From an uncultured Lachnospiraceae bacterium (GTDB taxonomy: Bacteria; Bacillota; Clostridia; Lachnospirales; Lachnospiraceae), in assembly GCA_947629865.1 (NCBI GenBank), contig CANRFJ010000021.1, positions 1 to 44,014 on the forward strand: a stretch of 44,014 nucleotides of DNA. The letters are read 5' to 3'. This document shows, piece after piece, positions 34,130-42,300 of the stretch. The notes beneath the pieces are model-generated. The model had not been told where the DNA came from. It worked only from the letters and a program-made list of their open reading frames with translations, and did no database searches. The position numbers were made by a program, and so were the translations under genes. Numbering within the stretch: the stretch's first letter is position 1; the number at the start of each line of letters is the position of its first letter.

Positions 34130-35064
34130 GAGATTCTTTTGTCCTCTGATTCTCCGGAGCCGCTCTCCGGCAGAGCATCGGCAGACGTACCCGCAAGTCC
34201 CGTGACCGGCGTTCGGAATCGACGCAGCAGGAAAATGACAAACACCCCGCCGGAAATCTCAAGCGCCAGAAGAAACATCCCCGACAGCCATTCCGGTACA
34301 GACATGCGCTCCAGAAGCTTCACCAGTCCCTCCAGTAGATAGGATGATGCATTAAAGACACAGTGAAGCAGAACATTTCCCCATATCGTCTGGGTTTTTT
34401 CATAAATATAGGCCAGAATAACGCCAAACAGCGTCGCATAAATTCCCTGCACCAGATTCATGTGGAAAACACCGAACACAACGGCGGAGATCAGGGCAGC
34501 CGGCCAGAAGGAGAAAGCGCGTCGCAGTTTTCCGTAGATCATGCCACGGAACACTACCTCCTCCATCAGCGGCCCCAACAGACATACCATAAACAACATC
34601 ACCAGAGGCGGCAGGTTGTCCAGATTAAAATTCTCTATCAGTTCGGAATACTTTTCAAAAATACCGGGGAGCACTATGTGGATAAGCGCCATGAGCAGAT
34701 TGATTGCCAGCTGCCCAAAAACTCCCAGCCCCACAATCGTCCATACATTTCCCGCCGAGAATACCCTGCGGTAGTCCGGGCGGAACGGATACTGTTTTTC
34801 CCGAAAATAATACCACAGTCCAAAACCGGCCAGCGGCGGAATCTGCATCACGCCGTTCAGCAGCATCAGATTGCCGCCGTCCTGAATGATGTCCTGAACC
34901 TTTTGCATATATTCTATCATCGCCTGTTCATTGCCAAAAATGCCGCCCGCCATTGCCACCTGGACAATGGCGACTCCCATAACAAAGATCATAGAAAACA
35001 TAAGTCCGAAAAAAGCCCCTATATACAGAGCTGTCCATGCCAGCGCCTTCCCTTTATCCTTCAT
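34126..35064 (-). CDS. CPBP family intramembrane metalloprotease
   Basis: 312 residues with about eight membrane helices. The CPBP (Abi/Rce1-like) motif 1 is MEEVVFRGMIYGKL (Glu168-Glu169, Arg173), with motif 2 in VVFGVFHMNLVQG, where the His helps bind the metal, and a following helix carrying the HCVFNASSY motif. Such proteases mature peptides, give bacteriocin immunity or process regulators; no bacteriocin gene is nearby. The ATG at 35064 has AGGAGG 8 bases upstream. It has its own promoter at 35106-35134 and is the first of a minus-strand group, but the next gene has its own promoter. Confidence 0.9.
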   Translation of the reverse strand: MKDKGKALAWTALYIGAFFGLMFSMIFVMGVAIVQVAMAGGIFGNEQAMIEYMQKVQDIIQDGGNLMLLNGVMQIPPLAGFGLWYYFREKQYPFRPDYRRVFSAGNVWTIVGLGVFGQLAINLLMALIHIVLPGIFEKYSELIENFNLDNLPPLVMLFMVCLLGPLMEEVVFRGMIYGKLRRAFSFWPAALISAVVFGVFHMNLVQGIYATLFGVILAYIYEKTQTIWGNVLLHCVFNASSYLLEGLVKLLERMSVPEWLSGMFLLALEISGGVFVIFLLRRFRTPVTGLAGTSADALPESGSGESEDKRIS

Positions 35065-35105
35065 GCGTATGTCCTCCTGAATTTTCACTCTTGATTATCT
35101 TTATT

Positions 35106-35134
35106 ATTTTAACACGTTCCCGCCATAAGGTCAA
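35106..35134 (-). promoter_or_regulatory. sigma-A promoter of CPBP gene
   Basis: TTGACC (35129-35134), 17-base spacer, TAAAAT (35106-35111) on the minus strand. The leader to the ATG is about 35 bases. Confidence 0.72.
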
Positions 35135-35224
35135 TTTTCCATTCCTGTCGCCGCTGCCCACACGCTGCCGGGCGCTGCCTCACCCCCTCCGCCGGAGAAT
35201 ACCTCGCCCTCCACGGAGAAGGTA

Positions 35225-35253
35225 TTGCAGTTTTTTCGGGAAAATGTTACTAT
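35225..35253 (+). promoter_or_regulatory. sigma-A promoter of argH
   Basis: TTGCAG (35225-35230), 17-base spacer, TACTAT (35248-35253). Downstream in the leader lies a 12-bp perfect palindrome GCCCATATGGGC (35271-35282), 8 bases before the GGAGG ribosome binding site. No ArgR-type box was recognised. Confidence 0.72.
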
Positions 35254-35301
35254 ATTTGAGAACACACACTGCCCATATGGGCAAAAGAATGGAGGAAACA
35301 C

Positions 35302-36678
35302 ATGAAACTTTGGGGAGGACGCTTTACTAAGGAGACCAATGAACTGGTACACAATTTTAACGCTTCAATTTCTTACGACCAGAAATTTTACAAGCAGGAT
35401 ATTCTGGGCAGCATGGCCCATGTAACCATGCTGGAAAAGCAGGGGATTCTCACTTCCGAGGAAAAGGACGTCATCGTGGAGGGCCTGCAGGGAATCCTGT
35501 CCGACATAGAAAACGGCACGCTCCCCATCACCGGGGAACACGAGGATATCCACAGTTTTGTGGAGGCCAATCTCATTGAACGGATTGGCGAGCCGGGCAA
35601 AAAGCTTCACACCGGCCGGAGCCGCAACGACCAGGTGGCTCTAGATATGAAACTCTATACCAGAGACGAAATTGTGGCTGTCAATGACTTATTGAAGGAA
35701 CTTATGCTGGTGATTCACCGGATTATGTCTGAGAATACAGAGACTTATATGCCGGGCTTTACCCATCTGCAGAAAGCACAGCCTGTGACGCTGGCGCACC
35801 ACTTTGGCGCTTACTTTGAAATGTTCCGCCGCGACCGCAGCCGTCTGCGGGATATTTACGACCGCATGAATTACTGCCCTCTCGGCGCGGGGGCGCTGGC
35901 CGGAACCACTTATCCCCTGGACAGAGACTACACGGCCTCGCTTCTGAAATTTGACGGCCCCACACTGAACAGTATGGATTCCGTGTCAGACAGGGATTAC
36001 CTGATTGAACTTCTCAGCGCCATGTCCACGATTATGATGCACATGAGCCGTTTTTGCGAGGAGATTATCCTGTGGAATTCCAACGAGTACCGCTTTGTGG
36101 AAATCGACGATTCCTACTCCACAGGATCCAGCATTATGCCGCAGAAAAAGAATCCGGATATCGCCGAACTGGTTCGCGGCAAGACCGGCCGTGTCTACGG
36201 AGCCCTGATTTCCCTTCTCACTACCATGAAGGGCCTCCCCCTCGCCTATAATAAGGATATGCAGGAGGACAAAGAACTTACCTTCGACGCCATTGACACA
36301 GTAAAGGGCTGTCTGGCGCTCTTTACCGGCATGATCGATACGATGAAATTCCACCCGGAGATCATGGCGGACAGCGCCCGCCACGGCTTCACCAATGCCA
36401 CAGATGCGGCGGACTACCTGGTCAATCACGGCGTTCCCTTCCGCGACGCACACGGCATCATCGGACAACTGGTGCTTCTCTGTATTGAGAAAGGCATTTC
36501 GCTGGACGAATTACCTCTGGAGGAATACCGGAAAATTTCACCCGTATTTGAAGATGACATATATGAGGCCATCTCCATGAAAACCTGCGTGGAAAAGAGA
36601 AATACAATTGGCGCGCCCGGCCGGAAGGCCATGGCTCAGATCATAGCCGCCAATGAAAAATATTTAGAGGAGTCCTGA
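35302..36678 (+). CDS. argH: argininosuccinate lyase
   Basis: Splits argininosuccinate to arginine and fumarate, the last step of arginine synthesis. 458 residues. The fumarase/aspartase-superfamily signature GSSIMPQKKNP is at 275-285 and carries the catalytic Ser. The substrate loops TGRSRNDQV (104-112) and GFTHLQKAQPVT (152-163, with the catalytic His) are intact. GGAGG stands 6 bases before the ATG. Monocistronic with its own promoter; argG is not next to it in this window, unlike in many Firmicutes. The stop codon is inside the terminator stem. Confidence 0.97.
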   Translation: MKLWGGRFTKETNELVHNFNASISYDQKFYKQDILGSMAHVTMLEKQGILTSEEKDVIVEGLQGILSDIENGTLPITGEHEDIHSFVEANLIERIGEPGKKLHTGRSRNDQVALDMKLYTRDEIVAVNDLLKELMLVIHRIMSENTETYMPGFTHLQKAQPVTLAHHFGAYFEMFRRDRSRLRDIYDRMNYCPLGAGALAGTTYPLDRDYTASLLKFDGPTLNSMDSVSDRDYLIELLSAMSTIMMHMSRFCEEIILWNSNEYRFVEIDDSYSTGSSIMPQKKNPDIAELVRGKTGRVYGALISLLTTMKGLPLAYNKDMQEDKELTFDAIDTVKGCLALFTGMIDTMKFHPEIMADSARHGFTNATDAADYLVNHGVPFRDAHGIIGQLVLLCIEKGISLDELPLEEYRKISPVFEDDIYEAISMKTCVEKRNTIGAPGRKAMAQIIAANEKYLEES

Positions 36679-36693
36679 CAACAGGGCTCCTCT
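36666..36693 (+). terminator. intrinsic terminator of argH
   Basis: A 12-bp stem with one G-T pair (36666-36677 with 36682-36693) and loop ACAA, followed by TTCTTGTATTCTTGT. The argH stop codon (36676-36678) lies in the stem and loop, so the ribosome at the stop codon would compete with hairpin formation. Confidence 0.8.
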
Positions 36694-36724
36694 TTCTTGT
36701 ATTCTTGTAAAAGACGGACGCATC

Positions 36725-37348
36725 TCACCGTATATAATTGGTTCTCACCACCGGCTCCCGCTCCGGAAAGCAAATTCCTTTTTCTCTCCCCGCCTCGATA
36801 CATTTCAAAATCCATGCCATATTGTTACCGAGGGTGCGCATGGTCTGCATCCCCTCCTCGTCCTGCCTCACCTGCTCCGGACTGTTTCCGTGAACCTGAT
36901 TCCAGTACTGGGAAGAAATAACCGGCATACAGTTGATAGTGAAATACTTATTTATCTGGTCAAATGCCGCAGACGCGCCCCCGCGCCGACAGCTCACCAC
37001 GGACGCCGCCGGTTTGCCCGCCATATTGCCGCCGCCACTGTAGAAAGCGCGATCCATAAACGCCGTCAGCGCTCCGGACGCCGCCGCATAGTGTACCGGC
37101 GAGCCGAATACAAAGCCGTCGGCAGAGGCTGCCTTCTCCACAAATTCATTTACGACATCACGGCGAAAACAGCCGCCCCCCTCTCTGGCACAGGCTCCGC
37201 AGCCAATACAGCCGGCTATTTCGCCCACTCCCAGCCAGATAATCTCTGTCTGCACTCCATTTTTCTCCAGGGCTCCGGCCACTTCTTTCAGGGCCGTCCA
37301 TGTGCAGCCCTCCTCATGAGGACTCCCATTTACCAATAGTACCTTCAT
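36725..37348 (-). CDS. flavodoxin-family (iron-sulfur flavoprotein-like) reductase
   Basis: 207 residues, NADPH-dependent FMN reductase fold. The FMN phosphate loop is VNGSPHEEGCTWTAL at the start, and the flavin-ring loop is GSPVHYAAASGALTAFMDR. A compact cysteine cluster follows strand 2 (Cys47, Cys50, Cys53, Cys60 in AGCIGCGACAREGGGC), the arrangement of the Isf group, which binds a [4Fe-4S] cluster and passes electrons between it and FMN. Such enzymes serve redox balance and oxidative-stress defence in anaerobes. Monocistronic, with a good promoter and tandem repeats just upstream, which suggests specific regulation. Confidence 0.9.
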   Translation of the reverse strand: MKVLLVNGSPHEEGCTWTALKEVAGALEKNGVQTEIIWLGVGEIAGCIGCGACAREGGGCFRRDVVNEFVEKAASADGFVFGSPVHYAAASGALTAFMDRAFYSGGGNMAGKPAASVVSCRRGGASAAFDQINKYFTINCMPVISSQYWNQVHGNSPEQVRQDEEGMQTMRTLGNNMAWILKCIEAGREKGICFPEREPVVRTNYIR

Positions 37349-37381
37349 CGTCTGCCTCCTTCACAATTCAGATTTACTGTT

Positions 37382-37410
37382 ATTTTACAATATATCTCTT
37401 TTCTGTGCAA
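37382..37410 (-). promoter_or_regulatory. sigma-A promoter of flavodoxin-family gene
   Basis: TTGCAC (37405-37410), 17-base spacer, TAAAAT (37382-37387) on the minus strand. The tandem 23-bp repeats end 6 bases upstream of the -35 box. Confidence 0.75.
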
Positions 37411-37415
37411 TTATG

Positions 37416-37461
37416 ATATTGCCCAAACATAAAATTTTATATTGCCTGAACATAAAATTTA
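37416..37461. repeat. two tandem 23-bp repeats upstream of flavodoxin promoter
   Basis: Units at 37416-37438 and 37439-37461 agree at 20 of 23 positions (core ATATTGCC, then AACATAAAATTT). The junction also makes a 12-bp palindrome ATAAAATTTTAT (37430-37441). The array reaches into the stop codon of the phosphatase gene. Position next to the -35 box fits an activator or repressor binding array. Confidence 0.8.
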
Positions 37462-37926
37462 TTGGAGCAGGCCGTTCCCGTACAGATAGTCCAGCAGCCC
37501 CTCGCAGCCCTCCACCACATCTTCATAAGTCTCGTCAAAATTCCCTGTGTACCAGGGATCCGCAATATCTCGCCCGTCGCCTCCAAAGGCAAGTAGTTTG
37601 TAAACCTTGCCCTCCGGATCCCCCCGCAGCATCCGGTGGAGATTCCGTATATTCCAGGTGTCCATACCGATGATGTAGTCGTAATCGCCGTAATCCCGAA
37701 AACTTATCTGCCTGGCCCTGTGGGGCTTCATCGGTATATTCATCTCATGCATTTTCCGCACCGTCCCGCGGTGGGGCGGGTTGCCCAGCTCCTCTGTGCT
37801 GGTCGCCATGGAATCAATCGTAAACTGCTCCGCCAGGCCGCGCCGGTTCACCATGTCCTGTAGTACGAACTCAGCCATGGGGGAACGGCAGATGTTGCCG
37901 TGGCAGACGAAAAGTATTTTTATCAT
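37459..37926 (-). CDS. low-molecular-weight protein-tyrosine phosphatase
   Basis: 155 residues, the whole of the family fold. The phosphate loop CHGNICRS starts at Cys8 and follows the CX5R rule (Arg14). The general acid Asp is in ADPWYTGNFDETY, two-thirds along. Members remove phosphate from tyrosine or arginine residues; no kinase gene is beside it, so its partner is unknown. It lies between core genes and the accessory block and is the last gene before the change in base composition. Confidence 0.95.
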   Translation of the reverse strand: MIKILFVCHGNICRSPMAEFVLQDMVNRRGLAEQFTIDSMATSTEELGNPPHRGTVRKMHEMNIPMKPHRARQISFRDYGDYDYIIGMDTWNIRNLHRMLRGDPEGKVYKLLAFGGDGRDIADPWYTGNFDETYEDVVEGCEGLLDYLYGNGLLQ

Positions 37927-38015
37927 ATCTCTAAAACCCCTTTATTTTCTTTACTTTCAAGGTTTTTACCATGTTTTGATATTTTCGATTTCAAGCATAT
38001 TATCTTATCATTTCC

Positions 38016-38038
38016 GTCTTGAAAAGAATTTTCAAGAC
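38016..38038. repeat. perfect 10-bp inverted repeat
   Basis: Arms GTCTTGAAAA (38016-38025) and TTTTCAAGAC (38029-38038) with a 3-base centre. There is no U-run on either side, so it is an operator-like or recombination-type site rather than a terminator. It lies 90 bp upstream of the phosphatase gene and about 95 bp from the excisionase remnant. Confidence 0.85.
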
Positions 38039-38094
38039 TAGAGGCCCAAACTCGTAATATTATTTTACCACAAAACGAGGTCTCTTTCCATAAT

Positions 38095-38132
38095 GACTTT
38101 CAGATTATAAAAGGACTTTCAGATTATAAAAG
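38095..38132. repeat. two exact 19-bp tandem direct repeats
   Basis: GACTTTCAGATTATAAAAG occurs at 38095-38113 and again, identical, at 38114-38132. They directly abut the 3' end of the excisionase remnant. In Tn916-like elements, direct repeats near the ends bind the integrase arm domain, but that role here is only a suggestion. Confidence 0.88.
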
Positions 38133-38340
38133 GGCAGCATGATCTAGGTATTGCTCAAACTTTTGTCTCTTAATCAGTATCGATTGCCATTTATGATAAT
38201 AAAGTCTGATTCTAGGCGTTCATCTCCATCATCCGCAATTTATTTTCCCCGATATGGTAATAGGCTGACGCTTCTGGAGTCGTCAATGCGTACCGTTTCC
38301 ATACAGGAATTGCACCCTCATTATTGTGCTTTTTTCCCAT
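38133..38340 (-). pseudogene. decayed Tn916-type excisionase (xis)
   Basis: From the ATG at 38340 (AAGGAGG well placed upstream) the frame reads 42 residues containing [10 protein letters not shown], then [14 protein letters not shown], the characteristic start and helix of Tn916-family Xis proteins, and ends at a TAG (38212-38214). The rest of the protein continues in two other frames: SDFIIINGNR, then IKRQKFEQYLDHAA, matching the usual C-terminal end. Two frameshifts therefore separate the parts and the protein cannot be functional. The integrase gene expected next to it is absent; the neighbouring gene is the core phosphatase. Confidence 0.75.
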
Positions 38341-38418
38341 TACTTGCCTCCTTCCTTATATTTGTGTATTTCCCAATATCTTGATTTCAGAAACTGCACA
38401 ATGGTTATCGTTCCGCTG

Positions 38419-38637
38419 TCACATAGTACATGAAAAACCCTTTCCAGTTTCATCGGATGTTCCAGAAAGGAAATAGACACCGCTCTGCTTAAGGTCATCG
38501 CATTCTTTGCACTTATCAAGTTCTGTCCTCGGAATCTTGTAAGCGGCACCCGTCCAATTGGCAAGGTTACACTTCATGCGTCTGGCAACATCCCCATCCA
38601 TCAAAAATAAATTTATACTCTTTCCGCGTGTCGTCAT
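38419..38637 (-). CDS. truncated GIY-YIG-type protein (N-terminal part)
   Basis: 72 residues. TRGKSINLFLMDGDVARRMK, LANWTGAAYKIPRTELDKCK and DDLKQSGVYFL match, from memory, the N-terminal domain of a family of Lachnospiraceae proteins carrying a GIY-YIG nuclease domain. The expected continuation into VYIG and the catalytic Arg/Glu is lost; after GTSDETGKG the frame ends in FSCTM. It is probably a remnant rather than a working nuclease. It starts 10 bp after the unknown gene upstream, with AGGA before the ATG. A pseudogene label would be equally fair. Confidence 0.6.
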   Translation of the reverse strand: MTTRGKSINLFLMDGDVARRMKCNLANWTGAAYKIPRTELDKCKECDDLKQSGVYFLSGTSDETGKGFSCTM

Positions 38638-38647
38638 TGTGTCAATC

Positions 38648-39160
38648 CTACATGTTTTTCAGTTCATCATAAAAGTTCTCGAAATCAGGATACTTTTCTT
38701 GCATGGCTATGTAGTCCTTGATTTCCTCGATGCTGATAATATTTTCCGGCGGGATATTCCCTTTTGTCATTCCAGTAAGTTCAAATCTATAAGGATAACC
38801 AAATACCTTAGTTACAATGAAATATTTCACAATTTCCGCAATCATCGAACCTTGGCACATTTCATGCACTTCCGACAATCTGCATTTGAACTTAATTACT
38901 GACGGCGTCCCTAAAATCCAAAGTCGCTTATACGGCTCCTGCTTGTATAGATTGTGTCCCATCTCTTTAATCGACCATCTGAGAATTTCACCACCGAGAC
39001 TTATTGCAAAATTATTCAGCTGGTCATCCTCGTAAATCAGGCTCTTTTCTATGAAAAAATGCACTGATTCGGTACGCTGTTCCTTGTCACGATTCCAGTA
39101 GTAGTATACATGGCTGATAACTTCATCTATTTTCTGCGGTGGAAGTCCGATCATCTCCAA
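38648..39160 (-). CDS. unknown accessory protein, C-terminal part of frameshifted gene
   Basis: 170 residues from the first in-frame ATG. I recognise no family. It is soluble and mixed alpha/beta, rich in aromatic residues (ISHVYYYWNRDKEQR, KYFIVTKVFGYPYRFELTG), with an acidic helical end. The reading frame stays open upstream of the ATG for about 16 sensible codons (NGGQGSEEEQRIRGIL) up to a TAA at 39209-39211, and overlaps the short gene upstream in another frame. The simplest reading is one gene of about 222 residues split by a one-base insertion. It lies between res and the GIY-YIG remnant. Confidence 0.6.
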   Translation of the reverse strand: MEMIGLPPQKIDEVISHVYYYWNRDKEQRTESVHFFIEKSLIYEDDQLNNFAISLGGEILRWSIKEMGHNLYKQEPYKRLWILGTPSVIKFKCRLSEVHEMCQGSMIAEIVKYFIVTKVFGYPYRFELTGMTKGNIPPENIISIEEIKDYIAMQEKYPDFENFYDELKNM

Positions 39161-39314
39161 GATGCCTCTGATTCTTTGTTCCTCCTCCGAGCCTTGTCCT
39201 CCATTCTTTTACTCCTTCAAGATTTATAGAATTCCGTATCATCCGCTCAAAGGCATCATCCCATTCTCCTAAACATGACGGAAAAGTTGATGAATCATCA
39301 TAATCAATCAGCAT
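39123..39314 (-). CDS. unknown accessory protein, N-terminal part of frameshifted gene
   Basis: 63 residues. The first 36 (MLIDYDDSSTFPSCLGEWDD, then AFERMIRNSINLEGVK) look like protein, and the last part (RTRLGGGTKNQRHLG) looks like an out-of-frame tail. AAAGGAG lies 7 bases before the ATG, and the res stop is 12 bp upstream, so translation initiates well. A run of four A residues near 39204-39211 is the likely shift point: three would join it in frame to the next segment. Programmed frameshifting or a sequencing error are other explanations. Confidence 0.55.
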   Translation of the reverse strand: MLIDYDDSSTFPSCLGEWDDAFERMIRNSINLEGVKEWRTRLGGGTKNQRHLGDDRTSTAENR

Positions 39315-39326
39315 AGTCTGTCTCCT

Positions 39327-42300
39327 TTACAACCGTCCCATGATATCCAGCAGGTGCTGATAACTGTCTACGCTGTCGTAAAACACATCCGCAGAAGAAA
39401 GTTCTTTAAACAGCTTCTTTGCGCAATCAATCTTCGCCTTTTCAATCTGCTTCAGATTCAGTGTTTCCATTGTGCCTTTTGTCTCGGCAATGAAAAAAAT
39501 ATGTTTTACCGTACCCTTGTTAAAAGCAATTGCCCAGTCCGGTGAATAATTGCCAACTGGTGTAGGGATAGAGAAACCTTTTGGCAGTTTGGCATAGACG
39601 CAGACTTCGTCCGCCAGATCCATATCTTCGGCAAATTTGCGTTCGATGCTCTGTCCATCCTTTGCATAGCCGTCTGCAAAAACATAATCCTGCACATTCT
39701 TCTTGGCGCGATACGCCCTTGAGAAATCAGTGTTTTTCTCTGCGGTAAAGATTGCACTGTCGTAGATGCCTTCGGTCTGATTGTAGGTGATTTGTTCCAC
39801 GATCATGGTTGCCTTCTGCTCGTTGATAAGCCGGATAGCCTTGGTAATAAACTCTTCTGGATTGTTTTTAAACATGGCAAAAGTGTACGGTTTGATTCCC
39901 GCAAGAATTTTCGCAACAGATCGTCTGGTCAGTTTCACGCCTTCAGCAATTTTTCCGACAAGATCATAGATCACTTGACTACCCTCCTCACGGTCGAGAG
40001 TATAGGTTTGGCTCTTTTGGGCAACAAATCCGGCTCCATTTTTCAGTTTGTCAGAATTCCACTCCTGTCCCTGTTCGCCGGTGGTCACGGTATATAGCAA
40101 TTTTGCCACAAACATTTTGTCATCGATATGCGCTATAGCTTTGCGAATGAGTTCCTCACTATCGAACTCCACGGTATATGCATACTTGTGGTTAATGTAA
40201 TTCCAAAGTGTCTGGAATTCCTTCTTGTAGAAATTATCGTTCAGGGCGTTCTCCTGAATCTTTGTATCATGGCCATCACTGATCATGTCGTCTAGAGCGT
40301 GTTCATCGAAGATACTCTGTATAAGCGCATGGACGCCTTCAGAAATATCCTTGCAGCTTTCCGGAACGGGCGCAAGCACTCCGTTCGCCATATCTATACG
40401 GTATTTGTCAGCGACATGATCGTCCTCATCAATATAGTCGTTCTTGATGAGATAACGGTAAATATCCCGCCCCTGCTTATCGGAAACGGTGATATCGTTA
40501 CCCCCGATAACGAGAGTCTTACTGATGAAGTATTCCGCCGTAGCCTTGGTAGGACGCTCGTAAAGGTCATCACGGATGCCTTTCTGCAAGTCAGCCACAA
40601 AGTCCTTATAACCGTCCGACGCGATAACCGTCAACTGGTTAATCTGCTGTACTTGGCTGCCGAGTGCGTCACTGTCCATACGATCACCGTTCTGGTTCAC
40701 GCAAAGACGTAGGCCGCGTCCGACTTCCTGACGCTTCTGCGTAGGCGAACTGCCACCATGCTTCAAGGTGCAAATCTGAAATACATTCGGATTATCCCAG
40801 CCTTCACGTAGCGCCGAGTGCGAAAAAATAAAGCGCACAGGATTGCTGAATGAAAGCAGACGCTCCTTGTCTTTCAAAATCAAATCATAAGCAGAGATAT
40901 CATCGCTTTCATCGCTGCCGCGTTTGAGGGAACTATCTACCTTATGGCCTTTCTTATCGATGCTGAAATATCCGGCATGAGTCTGATGAACCTCAATGCC
41001 ACGGAGATACTGCTCATACGGTGTATTGAACAGCGTCAGGTATTCATTCAGGACGGAAATGTACTCCTGCTCGAAAATCTCTCCGTACTGCGAATTGATC
41101 TCGTTGCCGTCCTCATCATACTTGCGGTACTTTGCGACTTCGTCAATGAAGAATAGAGACAGCGTTTTGATACCGCGGGAGAACAGTTCCTTTTCCTTCT
41201 CGAAGTGAGAGCGTATGGTTTCTCTGATCTGCACACGGCGCAGGTCAGCCTCGGACACATCACCTACAACTTCTCCGGCATGAATGACTTCACCATTCGT
41301 GAAAGTCACAATTCCGCGGATAGGATCAATCTCGCTGATACGATATCCGCGATACTGATTCATGTTTTTGGATAAGGCAAAGAGGTCGTCATCTACGCCC
41401 AGAAGCCTTGTCTCACGGTTAATTGACTTGTTGTAGCCGATTTCAAACTCTATACGAGCCATCGGCGGTTTCTTCGGAGAGATAATGATACCCTCAAGGA
41501 AAAGATAACTGTCCGTTCCTCGCAGGTTCTTGATGTCAAAGCCCTTAACCTCGATCTTCTTTACCAGCTTTTTATTGTAAGCGTCCAGGGCGTCAAGCAC
41601 ATACACGAGTTCGTGATGCTGTTTATGGGTGGCGGAATAATTCAGGCAGAAAAGAGGATTAAACTCCTTCAAACTTTCCTGCGTAGCGGTGCCGCCCATT
41701 TTCTGCGGTTCATCGAGAATTACAATCGGCCTGTTAGCTTTGATGACATCGATTGGCTTCCTGCTGCCAAAATCGTCAAGTTCAGTACGGATACGGCGAG
41801 CATCTTTGCCGCGGGCATTGAACGCCTGGATATTGATAATCATGACGTTGATATCCGCACTCTGACTGAAGTTATCAATTTCTGCGAGGTTCTTTGAATC
41901 GTAAACGAAGAAACGAGCCTTCTTGCCGTAATATTCCATGAAGTGATCCTGCATGGTATCAAAACTCTTGCGGACGCCTTCACGGACAGCAATGCTCGGC
42001 ACGACTACGATGAACTTGCTCCAGCCGTACTGCTTATTCAGTTCAAACATGGTTTTGATGTAGACATAGGTCTTGCCCGTTCCAGTTTCCATCTCCACGT
42101 CAAGAGAGCAGACACCCAGACCGCCGGCGGTTAATGTTTCCGACAGTTTGATATTGTTGCGGGTCTGAATCCTACGGATATTTTCAAGAAGTTGACCGAA
42201 GTCAAGCTGCACTCTGGCATTCGCAAAGCCCATGTACAGTTCCTCATCGGAGAGCGTATAGTTCGTTATGTCCCTTTCGATTTGGACATCTCTGCGGTAG

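Noticed and set aside
38340-38564. 74-residue open frame on the minus strand ending just before the excisionase start
   Set aside because: It overlaps the GIY-YIG remnant in another frame and resembles no protein; probably a shadow extended by the deletion junction.
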